This document shows positions 33,364 to 45,649 of a stretch of DNA of 64,000 nt, in pieces; the stretch's first letter is position 1; each line of letters starts with the position of its first letter. This stretch comes from Anastrepha obliqua (lineage: Eukaryota; Arthropoda; Insecta; Diptera; Tephritidae). The notes under the pieces are model-generated. The model was not told the origin of the DNA. It searched no databases and worked only from the letters and a program-made list of their open reading frames with translations. The stretch covers positions 131,067,784 to 131,131,783 of the forward strand of contig NC_072893.1 of the NCBI RefSeq assembly GCF_027943255.1, written 5' to 3'. A program made the position numbers and the translations under genes.

Positions 33364-35872
33364 CAGAGAACGTTAAATATAGAGAATTCTCACGAGCTAC
33401 GAATAGTGTGAATTGTCAAAAATGAAGTGAAACCGCGAACACTATTTCACCTCGCTTAACTCGACAGCGGGGAAGTTCTTAACAGGGCTGATTACAGTGA
33501 ATTATGTACAAGTACATTGGCTCTGCTCAGTTTTTGGTTTCTGTATGAAATCAAATTGACGAATGCCGACGGCATTTTGCAAGGCATTTGCTTGTGCATT
33601 TTTATGTTCCCTTGGTAAACGAAAATTTATTCAATTTGTCTTTTCAAACAAAGGTGATGAAGAAAAAATGATTGAATTTATTATATGCGCCAAATAAAAT
33701 CAAAGTAACTTTAATATTTTGATTTAATTTAAAAAAATACATTATAAAACGACCTCTCACATTTTGGTATGTGCGTTTTAGTAAATTTAAAACTAAACAA
33801 ATTTGATGAAAATTTTTACTAATATTTTGAGTCGAAATTAATTCATAGCATACAAGTGTTTTGGTATATCGACATGTGTACATATTTACATTTGAATATG
33901 CATTTTTTGTTCCTTTGGCAAACCACATCTTTTTCAATTTACATTTTATTACAGGGAATAATAATATACATACATTTGTATGTATGCATTTTCTAGATAG
34001 TATAAAACTTTAAAATAAATAAAGGAAACAAAGAAACGTATTTGCATATATGGGACAACTAAATTCAATTGCATCTTTATTAAATATATACATATATGTT
34101 GCACGCATATGTGTGCACTGAAGCAACATGACCTACCTCACGAGCATCGCCTTATATTTCATGTAAATAACCTAATGATCAAATTCCTGCCTCACAAATG
34201 CTAAAACAAATTTCTGTTGAATACTCATGTACATATTTGTATGTGCGTATGTACACTTGGTGCCCATATCCCTTCAAACAAATCAAAAAATTCTGTATAC
34301 AAAACGCTTCATTACCAGGCACACAGAAAGATGGCATATGCAAATATAAATATTGAATTCAAGCAAAACAATGCTTATTAATATACACATATGCATGTAC
34401 ATACAAGCGCACACACAGGGCATTCGCTTTATTCCTCAAAATGCGTATGTCGTTCAAAGCTAAAATTCTATGCCTAGCGACTACAAGAACAAAATGCAGT
34501 CATAGACGCAGGCGTAGCGACCATCATTCTAGTTGCCATAGCACTGAACAGTCGCGGCGGCGCCGAACAGTTTCAACTATTGTAGTGTGCAACAAAAACT
34601 CATCTTCAAAAAATTCATTGATAAATTCGAGCTCATAGTTCTAAGAGCAAGAACTTTCATTCATAAAACGAGCCGCCCATATGCCAATTTTCTCGACAAT
34701 TCGAAATTAGTCAATATTGGAATATTTCGCGAAGAATTATTTGCCAATATTTGATAAATCTTCAATTTTTGTCAAGTCGAGTGCCCGCGGCATCGTACAT
34801 ATGTATGCAAAAATATATGTATGTAAATATGTCGTTCTAAATGCTCGACAGCCGCAGCTGCTGTGCGTCAAGTGCGCGCATGAGCATACAGTAAGTTGCA
34901 GAAGAAAACAAGTAGCTTAAAAAAAAGTCTGATTCGGACATTTTAATACTAAGATAAAATTTGGAAACAATTATTTTATGTTAACTGATAGTAGGCAAAT
35001 AGTTAATTAGTAGATTACTTTACGTACATATGTAGTTTTTCAATTGATAAAAAGTGCACAAAACATATGCATATATCTGCAGTTAGAAACTTACTCTGAA
35101 ATCAGAGCATTTGAAGATGCCTGTAACATTTCAAGCTTACTGTACATACAATGCTGTGCCAATGAATGTGCGCTGCGCCATGAGTGCGCGCTGGATTTCT
35201 TGCGAAGTTTTACCGTTTTATCTTGAGCTGTGGCTGGTGAGCACACATACACACAGCATATACATATGCGCAAATGTATATAAATTCACAAATTTACATT
35301 TGCATATGCCATCTTCCTGTGCGCCTGGTAATGAAGCGTTTGCTATAGAGGATTTTGATTCAGTTGAAGGTAATTCAACAAAGTTTTACAGACACCAGAC
35401 AGACAGACATAACATATGTACATAATTTGGATGATTTGGAGAAATTCAAATATATATGTAGGTCATATTAAAAAGCTACCTAACATTCTTTGCTTCTAAT
35501 CACCAACAAATTCTTATCGACTGCTGCTAAATTTACATAATTCAGCCCCTCACTGTTAATTTTTGTTGAAAAATGTGTCTATGGTGAATTGTCTTCGCGA
35601 GACGAGTACCCCTCGAAAATGAACACTTTCCAGTCATTAAGACTTCTCTATTCATTAACGTTCTCTGCAACACATAACTTAGAACTTTCTTCCACAAGAG
35701 AAGAAAACAAATGAAGCAACAGTCAAAAATTGCTTTAAGATAAGAAATACGAATAAGAAGAGCAAAGCGTGTCGCCGAGTACGGGAGACAAAATCCCTTC
35801 TCTCTTCCCCGACCGTCCTTCGCCACCGAACAAAATGTTTCCCTTCCAGATGTCTCCTCGTGTAAATCGGGT
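32865..35872 (-). mobile_element. family A element, copy 2, split by a hobo-like element
   Basis: The left part (32865-33363) and right part (35668-35872) together make one family A element in inverted orientation. The break falls in AACCAACACATAACT, which is intact in copy 1 (on the complement near 32300-32320). The split is caused by the 2.3-kb element at 33364-35667. Confidence 0.82.
33364..35667. mobile_element. 2.3-kb hobo/hAT-like non-autonomous TIR element (family D), copy 1
   Basis: It starts CAGAGAACGTTAA and ends TTAACGTTCTCTG. The first eight bases equal the terminus of Drosophila hobo. The sequence CAACACA flanks both sides (33357-33363 and 35668-35674), a 7-bp repeat where hAT elements usually leave 8. 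Its insertion splits a family A element whose empty site is visible in the other copies. No transposase frame is seen. Internal DNA is AT-rich with ACATATGTATG runs. Confidence 0.8.
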
Positions 35873-37881
35873 AAATCGGGACAACGTTATATATAGAGAA
35901 TTCTCACGAGCTACGAATAGTGTGAATTGTCAAAAATGAAGTCTAACCGCCGCCGGGGTGTGGTGAAACTTTTAACAGAGATGTTTACAGCGATTTCTCT
36001 TTTAGCATATTGGCCCTGCACAGTTTTTGGCTTCTGTAGGAAATCAAATTGACGACAAGCCGACGGCATTTTGCAAAGTATTTGCATGTGCACTTCTATG
36101 TTCCCTTGATAAACGAAAATTTATTCAATTTGTATTTTCAAACAAAGGTGATGAAGAAAAAATGATTTGAAAATTATTTAATGGGCCAACATTTCAAATC
36201 AAAGTAACTTTGATATTTTGATTTAATTTAAAAAAATACATGATAAAACGGCCTCTCACATTTTGGTATGTGCGTTTTAGTAAATTTAAAACTAAACAAA
36301 TTTGATGAAAATTTTTACTAATTTTTTGAGTCGAAATTAATTCATAGCATACAAGTGTATTTACATACATTTGAATATGCATTTATTTGTTCCTTTGGCA
36401 AACAAATTTTTTTCAATTTACATTTTATTACAGGGAATAATAATATAGTACATACATTTGTATGCATGCATTTTCTAGATAGTATAAAACTTTAAATTAA
36501 ATAAAGGAAAGCTTCAAAGAAACGTATTTGCATATATGGGACAACTAAGTTCGATTGCATCTTTATTAAATATAGTGTTGCACGCATATGTGTGCACTGA
36601 AGCAACATGACCTACCTCACGAGCATCGCCTTATATTTCATGTAAATAACCTAATGATCAAATTCCTGCCTCACAAATGCTAAAACAAATTTCTTTTGAA
36701 TATTCATGTACATATTTGTATGTGCGTATGTACACTTGGTGTCCATATCCCTTCAAACAAATCAAAAAATTCTGTATTCAAAACGCTTCATTACAAATAT
36801 AAATATGTGAATTGAATTCAAGCAAAACAATGCTTATTAATATACACATATGCATGTGCATACAACCGCACACACAGGGCACTCACTTTATTCCTCAAAA
36901 TGCGTACATATGTCGTTCAAAGCTAAAATTCTATGCCTAGCGACTACAAGAACAAAATGCAGTCATAGACGCAGGCGTAGCGACCATCATTCTAGTTGCC
37001 ATAGCACTGAATAGTCGCGACGGCGCCGAACAGTTTCAACTATTGTACTGTACAACAAAAACTCATCATCAAAAAATTCATTGATAAATTCGAGCTCATA
37101 GTCCTAAGAGCAAGTAGTTTCATTCATAAAACGAGCCGCCCATATGCCAATTTTCTCGACAATTCGAAAATAGTCAATATTGGAATATTTCGCGAAGAAT
37201 TATTTACCAATATTTGATAAATCTTGAATTTTTGTCAAGTCGAGTGCCCGCGGCATCGTACATATGTATGCAAAAATATATGTATGTAAATATGTCTTTC
37301 TAAATGCTCGACAGCCGCAGCTGCTTTGCGTCAAGTGCGCGCATGAGCATACAGTAAGTTGCAGAAAAAACAAGTAGCTTAAAAAAGGTCTGATTCGGAC
37401 ATTTTAATACTAAGATAAAATTTGGAAACAATTATTTCATGTTAACTGATAGTAGGCAAATAGTTAATTAGTAGATTACTTTACGTATGTAGTTTTTCAA
37501 TTGATAAAAAGTGCACAAAACATATGCATATATCTGCAAAGTTAGAAATTTACTCTGAAATCAGAGCATTTGAAGGTGCCTGTAAACATTTCAAGGTTAC
37601 TGTACATACAATGCTGTGCCTATGAATGCGCGCTGGATTTCTTGAGAAGTTGTACCGTTTTATTTCGAGCGCAGTCACCGACAAGCAGTCACCGCGAACG
37701 GTCACCAACGCTCCTCGGCTATTTATATTTACAGTGTTTCACATTATTGCTCAGTGCCTAAACAGCTACCTAGTGTTATTGTGCTATTTGTATTATCTTT
37801 GTGCTAAATTTACTCAAATTTACCCACTTTCACCGAACACACACATAACAACCGCAGAAAGTCAACATAATTCAGTGTCAA

Positions 37882-38853
37882 ATGGCCCCTGGGGCCACCA
37901 ACCTTGGGGATAATAGGTTTGCTCTATTATCCCCCAGCCCCCGAGCTAAAAGAAAAAAAAATCAAAGTGAAAATCCATTTCCAGAATTTCCTGAACTCCC
38001 GGTCACCAAAAAAGATGATCCAAAATTCATTATAGTGAAAGCCAGCGACCCAAAAAAAAATCTTTCAGCTTACTCCATCTTCGCGATCCACAAATCTTTA
38101 CGGGCTATAATCCCAGTTTCGGATGGAAGCCTAATATTGTTATTGAAAAACCAAACAAACGCAAAAAAATTTCTAGATGCCAAGACTCTCCCTGGTATAT
38201 GCGAAATAACGGCAAAATACCACGAAGGACTCAACAGCGTCAAAGGAACGGTTTATGCTCCATTCTTAAACAACGTGCCAGAAACTGAAATCGTAGAAGG
38301 ATTAAAAGAATACAACGTCTCTAGTGCATACAAATTCCAACGCACAAGCGATGGAACCTTGAAACCAACCGGAGTCGTCCTCCTCACATTCGACAGTTAC
38401 CATCTACCCGATAAAATAAATATCGCATGGATCAACACAACCGTCAGGCCTTACTACCCCAACCCAATGCGCTGCAAAATATGCCAAAGAATTGGACACA
38501 CCCAAAAACACTGTAAAGGCATGCCCGCTTGTGCCTCGTGCAATCTACCTCCCCACGTTCCAGAACCATGCACAAGAATCTACTGTGCAAACTACGCTGG
38601 AGATCACACAGCAGCATTCAACTCCTGCCCGAAATACAAACAAGCAAAAGAAGTGCTTATAATAAAAACCCAAGAAAAATGCTCTATGCGCGAAGCCAAC
38701 AAAATTTACAAGTCCCGCAATCCAATACAGGTTAGCTCCACATCCTACGCAAGCGTCGCTTCAAAAAGCAACGTACCTGAAGAAAAAAAAAATGTAAAAC
38801 AAAATACCATTATCCCTTCAATAATAACCAAAAATAACACAGAAAACCTATAA
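37882..38853 (+). CDS. ORF1 (gag-like nucleic-acid-binding protein) of the I-type element
   Basis: 323 codons from MAPGATNLGDNRFALLSPSP to a stop at 38853. The middle has an RRM-like region found in I-type gags. Cys/His knuckles follow: CKICQRIGHTQKHC, CASCNLPPHVPEPC and a third weaker one, CANYAGDHTAAFNSC (its usual second Cys reads Tyr), at about residues 198-250. These bind the element RNA. The frame has no visible break. Its first residues match the start of the 18596 fusion ORF. Confidence 0.88.
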   Translation: MAPGATNLGDNRFALLSPSPRAKRKKNQSENPFPEFPELPVTKKDDPKFIIVKASDPKKNLSAYSIFAIHKSLRAIIPVSDGSLILLLKNQTNAKKFLDAKTLPGICEITAKYHEGLNSVKGTVYAPFLNNVPETEIVEGLKEYNVSSAYKFQRTSDGTLKPTGVVLLTFDSYHLPDKINIAWINTTVRPYYPNPMRCKICQRIGHTQKHCKGMPACASCNLPPHVPEPCTRIYCANYAGDHTAAFNSCPKYKQAKEVLIIKTQEKCSMREANKIYKSRNPIQVSSTSYASVASKSNVPEEKKNVKQNTIIPSIITKNNTENL

Positions 38854-39296
38854 TCAACAAAAGAAACCAAAACAAACACCAACCAACAAAAACAACACCA
38901 CAATCACATCTCACCTACTATTACCCAAAACACATGGAAATCCACACGTTTTCACAACAACAACCAAGCACAACAATACACTCCAGAGCATCATCTGCGA
39001 CCACAAACAACAACATACTAGCTACATCTCCAACAATGGCAACATCCGAAGAATACCTAGACAAAGCAACAACGCTCAGCAAGGACCAAAACTCCATCTC
39101 GTTCTCAGAATAACATATTTACATACAAATTACTATTTACATATACACAATTTCCACAAACATCTGTACAAAACTATATCTATCACCACACACACATACA
39201 CTTATCCATACATACTAAGCTCAGCCACTAAAATTAGAATAATTTTATACCATCAGTATGTTACTTGCTGTATAGCCTACATTATGTACCATAACA

Positions 39297-42200
39297 ATGT
39301 CTGTTAAAATTGCACAGTGGAATATCAAAGGATACTTTAACAATTACAATGAGCTAGACCTCTTAGTCAGAGACACGAAACCTCATCTGATATGTCTCCA
39401 AAAAACCCATATCCCCCACCACATTAAACACGCAGTCACACCAAAAAACTACGCAGGGTACTTTAACAACAGCCAATGCAATAACACTTCTAAGCAAGGA
39501 GTGGCCATTCTTATCAAGCGCGATATACCCCACAGAATAATATTCCAAAATTCCATGCCTTTATCCATAGCCATCGAACTCCATCTTTCCCCGTCAATCA
39601 CAATAATCAACACCTACATATCTCCTAGTCAAAAATTCTCTGAGAGTGATATTTTCCCTCTGCTATCCCACACCCACAATTCCACATTACTTCTAGGTGA
39701 TTTCAATGCCTGGAGCCCATTATGGGGCTCTCCAAAACCAAACCCTCGCGGCATAACGATGGAAAATATAATCTTAACAAAAAATCTTGTCATCTTAAAT
39801 GACGGATCTCCAACACACCTCTCTACACACAACACTTTCACATACATTGACCTTACGCTAGTTGACGCCAATCTACATAAGTCCTCGATGCACTTGGCAA
39901 GTAAAAGCCTATATGGAAGTGATCATTACCCAATACTTTGTGAAATGCAAACCAACTCACCTCCCTGTAATCTCAAAAAATCGCCAAAATTTAAAACAGA
40001 CGCCGCCAATTGGCAACTGTATCAATCCCTCTGTGAAAGAAACTTCGGTAACTGGAACTCCACCAACGTCCACCAACATGCATCAAAAATTACAAAAGCC
40101 ATCAAAATTGCTGCCAATATAGCTATCCCACAGAGTAATACCTCACACATCAGAAAATATTCAACATGGTGGAACAAAGACTTAAACACTCTCCGTACCA
40201 ATAAACAAAAGCTTTGGCAAATATACAAATCCACCCCCTCCCTCCCCAACTTAATAGAGTACAAAAAAGCTAACGCACTGTTCAAAAAATCCGTCAAAAT
40301 TGCCAAAAGATCATCAATCACAGAATTCACAAAAAAATAAACCCTACCTCCACACCAAAAAAATTTGGGCCTCCATAAAGTCTCTTATAGGCATCCCACC
40401 AATTCCCATTACAACAATCCGACTCCCAAACAACAAGATACTTTCCAGTTCTTCGGATATTGCCACCGCCTTCGGAAAAACTTGGTCAGATTACGCAATG
40501 GACTCCAACTTCCCATTAAATTATATCACAAACAAAAGATCAGTACTATCCCAAACATATAACCCTCATAAACTAACAGACGATGCACAAAGCCTAGAAG
40601 TTGATTTTAGTCCAACAGAACTACAACTTTCCCTGCAACACGCCAAAGGCAAGTCACCCGGTAGAGACAGAATATCCTACCCTATGCACAATCCTACAAC
40701 CTGCCCATTTCTTGCAAAAAATCTCTGTTATCCCTCTACAACAAAATCCTACAGCAAGGCTGCTACCCACACCCATGGCTTTCAGCCACAATAATTCCTA
40801 TACCAAAACCCAATAAGCAAACAAACAAAACCGACGGGTACAGACCCATTTCCCTTTTATCCTGCATGGGCAAAACTCTAGAAAAGATGATCGCCAAACG
40901 CCTAATGTGGTTCATAACAAAAAAAAATCTCATCAGTCACAAACAAATCGCCTTCAAAAAACAACATGGCACACTACAACACTTCATTGCAGACTCCCTA
41001 ACAAAAAAAAACCACGTCACAATCTTGGCTACAGACTTTGAAAAGGCCTTTGACCGCATCGGCGCCCATATCGTTATCGAACAGCTAACATCCTGGGGAG
41101 TTGGACCAAAGATATACAATCTCATAAAATCATTCCTCACAAATCGTAAATTCTATACACGAGTAAACGGTTTTTTCTCCCCCATATACTCACTTGAAAA
41201 CGGTATTCCACAGGGCTCCCCCCTTTCCGTAGTCCTCTTTATTATAGCCTTTGAACAGTTAAATAAAGTCACATCCGTGCACAAAAGTTTAGACTTCAGA
41301 ATATATGCCGACGACGCTTTCTTCTAATATATACAAAATCTAAAGACATAAACAACGTACAAAGAACTCTGTCGAAATTGCTGGAAGACATTAACTCCTG
41401 GGGACAATACTCAGGAGCGATCTTAGCACAGGACAAATGCAAAATTCTACACATTTGTCGAAAATCCAACTGCCCCCAGCTACAAGTAAACACAATGAAT
41501 ACAACCATAGAAAATGTCAATTACCTGAAAGTACTGGGCATCATTTTCGATACCAAGTACACATTCAAAGAACATTGTATCTACCTAAAAAAAACCTTAT
41601 AGCCCGACTTAACATAATCAAATACCTTACCTCAAAACACCTACATATTCACACCAACACACTTGTGAACGTAACCAGGTCTTTGATTCTATCCAAAATA
41701 GACTACGGTCTTCCAATATATGGAGGATGCGCCAGCTCTCATCTTAAACTTCTCAATAAACCTTATCACACGGCAGTACGCAGAAGCGTGTACGCCTTCC
41801 CAACATCTCCAATTAAATGCGTCCTCGCCGAGGCCGGGCTGCCATCCATCCTTGAACGATACAAAACAGCCACTTTGAGGCTCATTCCGAAAATATTGAC
41901 CACAACCAAAAACGCCTCCATGCACAAAGGAACTTACAAAATAAAGTCCGCCGTACGACATTGCATCTCCAACCTTAACGACCTGGATATAAAAATACCG
42001 CCAACCTGTTCGACGGTAAGCCGCCAGGCGCCATGGCTCCTACATCCTAACTTAATCGATTATAGTCTTCATTCCTTCAAAAAAAATAACACCAGTCCTG
42101 ACACATTTAAACAGCTGTATCATGAATTAGTCAACAAGAAAGATTTAGCCAATAGATCCCTATTATTTACCGATGGGTCCAAAATCGACCACAGTACAAT

Positions 42201-42996
42201 TTTTGCTGTCGTTGATAACAACGGCAAACTATTAACAGGTGGTCGACTACCAAGTTACAGCTCTATCTATTCATCAGAAGCCTTCGCAATTCTGAAGGCA
42301 GTAACCCTCGCATCTAATGCAAAAGGCAAGTTCGCAGTCTTCACCGATAGTTTCTCTGTCCTCCAGAGTCTGGACAATATTCACAACAGCAATCAAATAA
42401 TCTCCCAAATACGCGACCATTTAATAAAAAAACCTGGCAAAACAAAAATAATATGGACTCCAAGTCACAAAGGTATTACCGGAAATGAACATGCCGACTC
42501 TGCAGCCAAAAGTTTACACCTCTCTCCCGTCATCACGTTCAACCCTCTCATGCAAAAAGACTTCCGCAAGCTTATCACTCATTACCTCTACTTACAGCAA
42601 CATAACACCTGGACTCATTTCAACCACCCTTACACTAACCTCAACCCTGAATGCAAAAAGTCAATTTTCCCATCTACACTATCGAAAACGCAAACCAGTG
42701 TCTTCACCCGCCTAAGAATTGGCCACTCCAAACTAACTCACGAACACCTCCTCTCATCCACACCCCCTTCTGCTTGTCCATATTGCAGAAACAACCTAAG
42801 CATACTACACATCCTCGACAACTGTCCAGCTCTGTCCACCAAAAGACAACTCCACTTCAATTCCACACAACCTTCCAAACTCCTAAAAAACATAACCGTA
42901 GACAATGTACTTAAAATATTCAATTTCCAACCTAATCAACAGCATTTAACCAATATCGACGAATTAAAAAAGCTTAACAATTTTCTATACGTGTAA
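39297..42996 (+). pseudogene. ORF2 (endonuclease-RT-RNase H) of the I-type element, frameshifted
   Basis: Successive frames hold the pieces in order. The endonuclease (39297-40340) has VKIAQWNIKGY, LLLGDFNAWSPLWGS and GSDHYPI, but ICLQKTH has Lys where the catalytic Glu (LQETH) is expected. The RT start (40300-40794) has KGKSPGRDRISYPM. The RT core (40866-41327) has ILATDFEKAFDRIG, NGIPQGSPLSVVLFI and FRIYADDAFF, followed by a stop. The thumb is near 41378-41600. The RT tail and RNase H (about 41600-42996) have LLFTDGSK, SSEAFAILKA, VFTDSFS and NEHADSAAKS, then a Cys/His tail CPYCRNNLSILHILDNCP. At least three frameshifts and one stop inactivate it. Confidence 0.88.
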
Positions 42997-43568
42997 AATA
43001 GCATATAAAGTTATATTTAAAACAATAGTACCGTAGGCCTAAGTAGCTAGTGTGCTCTATCAATTAGTGTTATATTTCATATTGCTCTAATAAATAATAA
43101 TAATAATAATATTTCGAGCTGTGGCTGGTGAGCATACATACACACAGCATATACATATGCGCATATGTATATAAATTCACAAATTCACAAATTTACATTT
43201 GCATATGCCATCTTCCTGTGCGCCTGGTAATGAAGCGTTTTCTATAGAGGATTTTGATTCAGTTGAAGGGAATTCAACAAAGTTTTACAGACACCAGACA
43301 GACAGACATAACATATGTATATAATTTTGGATGATTTGGAAAATTCAAATATAGGTCATATTAAAAAGCTACCTAACTAACATTATTTGCTTCTAATCAC
43401 CAAGAAATTCTTATCGACTGCTGCTAAATTTACATAATTCAGCCCCTTACTGTTAACTTTTGGTGAAAAATGTGACTGTGGTGTATCTCGCGCGCAAAAC
43501 GAGTACCCCTGAAAATTGCTTACTTTCCAGTCATTGAGACTTCTCTATATATTAACGTTCTCTGCTTG

Positions 43569-44263
43569 ACCCGATTTACACGAGGAGACATCTGGAAAGG
43601 AGACACTGGAAATTCTCTTTTGAAGTTTCATTCGCGTTCACACGGGCAAAAATGTTTCCGCGACATTTTGACATTTAACACTTTAGCATCGTCTGGTTCG
43701 GATGTATTCTATCACGCGCTTACATGTAAAGCAGAGAGCGTTCGACAACAGTTTCTTAAATATATGAATGAAAAATGCAAACTGGTTAAATAATAAATAA
43801 TTTGTTGTTTTTTTATTGAAATATATTTATAAATTCTTATACTTGAATAAAAAAAATTAAATTAAAAATACTTCATATGTAAATAACTAACTTAAAATTA
43901 ACTTGAGTAACTAGAAATGCGAGGAAAATTAGAATTCAACATAAACATGCCCCATAATATATTTTAAATTATACCTACTTTACTAGCAAAAATAATCGTG
44001 CATTTCCCAAGCAGTGTTCGGATGTTTGTCATCTTTGTTATCTTCCGTTTGCTTGAAAACCAACACATAACTCAGAACCTTCTCCCAAAAAAGAAGAAAA
44101 CGAATGAAGCAACTGTCAAAAATTGGAAAGATTGGAAATACGAATAAGAAGAGCAAAGCGTGTCGCCGAGTACGGGAGACAAAATCCCTTCTCTCTTCCC
44201 CGACCGTCCTTCGCCACCGAACAAAATGTTTCCCTTCCAGATGTCTCCTCGTGTAAATCGGGT
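43569..44263 (-). mobile_element. family A element, copy 3, complete
   Basis: Both TIRs are present: ACCCGATTTACACGAGGAGA at 43569 and its complement ending at 44263. Length 695 bp, inverted relative to copy 1 and unsplit. No matching target duplication flanks it, so an end rearrangement with the surrounding family D copies is likely. Confidence 0.82.
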
Positions 44264-44267
44264 CCTT

Positions 44268-44384
44268 CCTGTTAATTTTTGTTGAAAAATGTGTCAGTGG
44301 TGAAATTGTCTTCGCGAGACGAGTACCCCTCGAAAATGAACACTTTCCAGTCATTAAGACTTCTCTATTCATTAACGTTCTCTG
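44268..44384. mobile_element. 3' end fragment of a family D element
   Basis: CTGTTAATTTTTGTTGAAAA through CATTAACGTTCTCTG repeats the last 117 bases of family D copies 1 and 2. Since copy 2 ends just left of the family A copy, A is bracketed by two D 3' ends. Confidence 0.75.
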
Positions 44385-45097
44385 CGCCTTCTCTATGAAT
44401 TTACGTTCTCTGGTAGCAGCACAGGGTATCGGTCTGATGTGATGTGCTATGCTCGTCAGTCGTGGTTGTTTGGTATGAAAATACATATGGCATCACTCCA
44501 AACGCCAGTGCATTGACATTTCTTAATCGCCAAAACTTTCCAATACACGGTTGAAAGAAAGAGAGGGCATTCTATCAGCCTTTTTTCCAGTGGACTTTTA
44601 TTTTCAACACTTTACGCTGTTTTGTTTGATTCATTCACAATTCCTGCTAAAGCACCTAAATATAAAGGACTAATTTACATTAAATAACAGAGCCAATAGT
44701 AACAAGGTAAATTATTAATGAAGAGTTCTTGAATATTGGCTTAGAAGAAAATTAGATTAGTAGACGTCAGCCGAACAGCTGGGCGAAATCTGGGGTGAAA
44801 ATAAAAACTGAAATTTATGTATATACGTGAGCTAAACCTTTGCTAGACATTTTCGTATATTTAAAAGCAACAGGTAAACAGTTTGTGTGTTGTGCGCTAC
44901 AAAAATGCAAATAATATTTATCTCCCAAATGTGATACGTCATTTCAACTCAAAGTACGAGCGTTTACTCTTATTTTTTACCATCTGTATTTGATAAGATA
45001 TTATCTGTGAGGAAAAATAATACAGTCTTATACTTATTGATTACTAGCAATACATTATTTTTGCATTGGGTTTCAGCTATAAAAAAATCAGCCGAAG
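44385..45097. other. intergenic region upstream of the thioredoxin gene
   Basis: It holds a short segment (ATGAAAATACATATGGCATC at about 44476) that also occurs in the spacer between family A copies at 32818, so transposon-linked DNA extends to about 44500. The remainder is the probable promoter and 5' UTR of the next gene, with a possible acceptor (GGGTTTCAG) about 20 bases before the ATG. Confidence 0.5.
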
Positions 45098-45649
45098 ATG
45101 CTAAAAATTGTTTCCCAAGGAGTTTCGCAACGTATAGTCGCTGGATTGGTAGGCAGCGCTCATAATAATTACCAACGTTTGCCACCCAGCGCAACTAAAG
45201 CCGCACAGAAATTTATATCGCAATCTTGCTGCTGCGGCCGTAAAGTTGTGGTCAAGGATCACTATGAGTTTGATCAAAAGGTGAATGCTAAGTCTTAAAT
45301 TTTCAAATGTCAAGTGCATTATGTAATCAATACGGCTATTTTATTATTGAACTTTCAGGTAATAAATAGCGACAACCCAGTTGTGGTAAACTTTCACGCA
45401 GAGTGGTGTGATCCTTGCAAAATTCTTACTCCAAAAATGAGTGAACTTCTGGATGATTCGGAGGAAATCGACTTGGCTACCATAGATGTGGATTCAAATA
45501 TGGATTTGGTTGAAACATTCGAAGTAAAGGCCGTACCTGCAGTGCTTGCTTTCCGAAATGGTGTGGTTGTTGATAAATTCATTGGACTAGTAGATGCAAA
45601 TATTATAGAAAAATTAATCAACAAACTAAAACCCAAGAAACAGCTTTAA
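45098..45649 (+). CDS. mitochondrial thioredoxin (TXN2-like)
   Basis: A disulfide reductase of the mitochondrial matrix, kept reduced by thioredoxin reductase and passing electrons to peroxiredoxins. Two exons, 45098-45280 and 45359-45649, join in phase 0 and give 157 residues. The first 45 residues are rich in Arg, Lys, Ser and Ala with almost no acids (MLKIVSQGVSQRIVAGLVGS), a typical matrix-targeting leader. The thioredoxin fold follows with VVVNFHAEWCDPCKILTPKM (redox Cys78 and Cys81), IDVDSNMDLVETFEVKAVPA (cis-Pro loop) and FRNGVVVDKFIGL. The residue between the cysteines, Asp-Pro rather than Gly-Pro, is common in insect mitochondrial forms. It is convergent with AMPK alpha downstream. 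Confidence 0.94.

Larger units (their letters stand above)
37671..43109 (+). mobile_element. full-length but mutated I-type non-LTR retrotransposon with 10-bp target duplication
   Basis: A 5.4-kb element flanked by TATTTCGAGC at 37661-37670 and 43110-43119. It has a 5' UTR of about 210 bp, ORF1 (gag with zinc knuckles), ORF2 (endonuclease, reverse transcriptase, RNase H) and a (TAA)n tail, the layout and tail of Drosophila I-type elements. ORF1 is intact. ORF2 has several frameshifts and an endonuclease active-site change, so the copy is dead. It is a relative of the mini-element at 18400-19963. Confidence 0.92.
35884..43564. mobile_element. family D element, copy 2, split by an I-type retrotransposon
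   Basis: 35884-37670 and 43110-43564 align in order with copy 1 (33380-35667), with small indels, and end in TTAACGTTCTCTG. The extreme left terminus is lost: the copy begins at ACGTTATATATAGAGAATTC. The uninterrupted sequence is visible in copy 1 near 35210-35230 (GTTTTATCTTGAGCTGTGGC). Confidence 0.8.

Noticed and set aside
34441..34638. Arg/Ser-rich frame of 65 codons inside the family D element
   Set aside because: The same region in copy 2 (near 36900-37100) differs and does not keep the frame, so it is unlikely to be coding.
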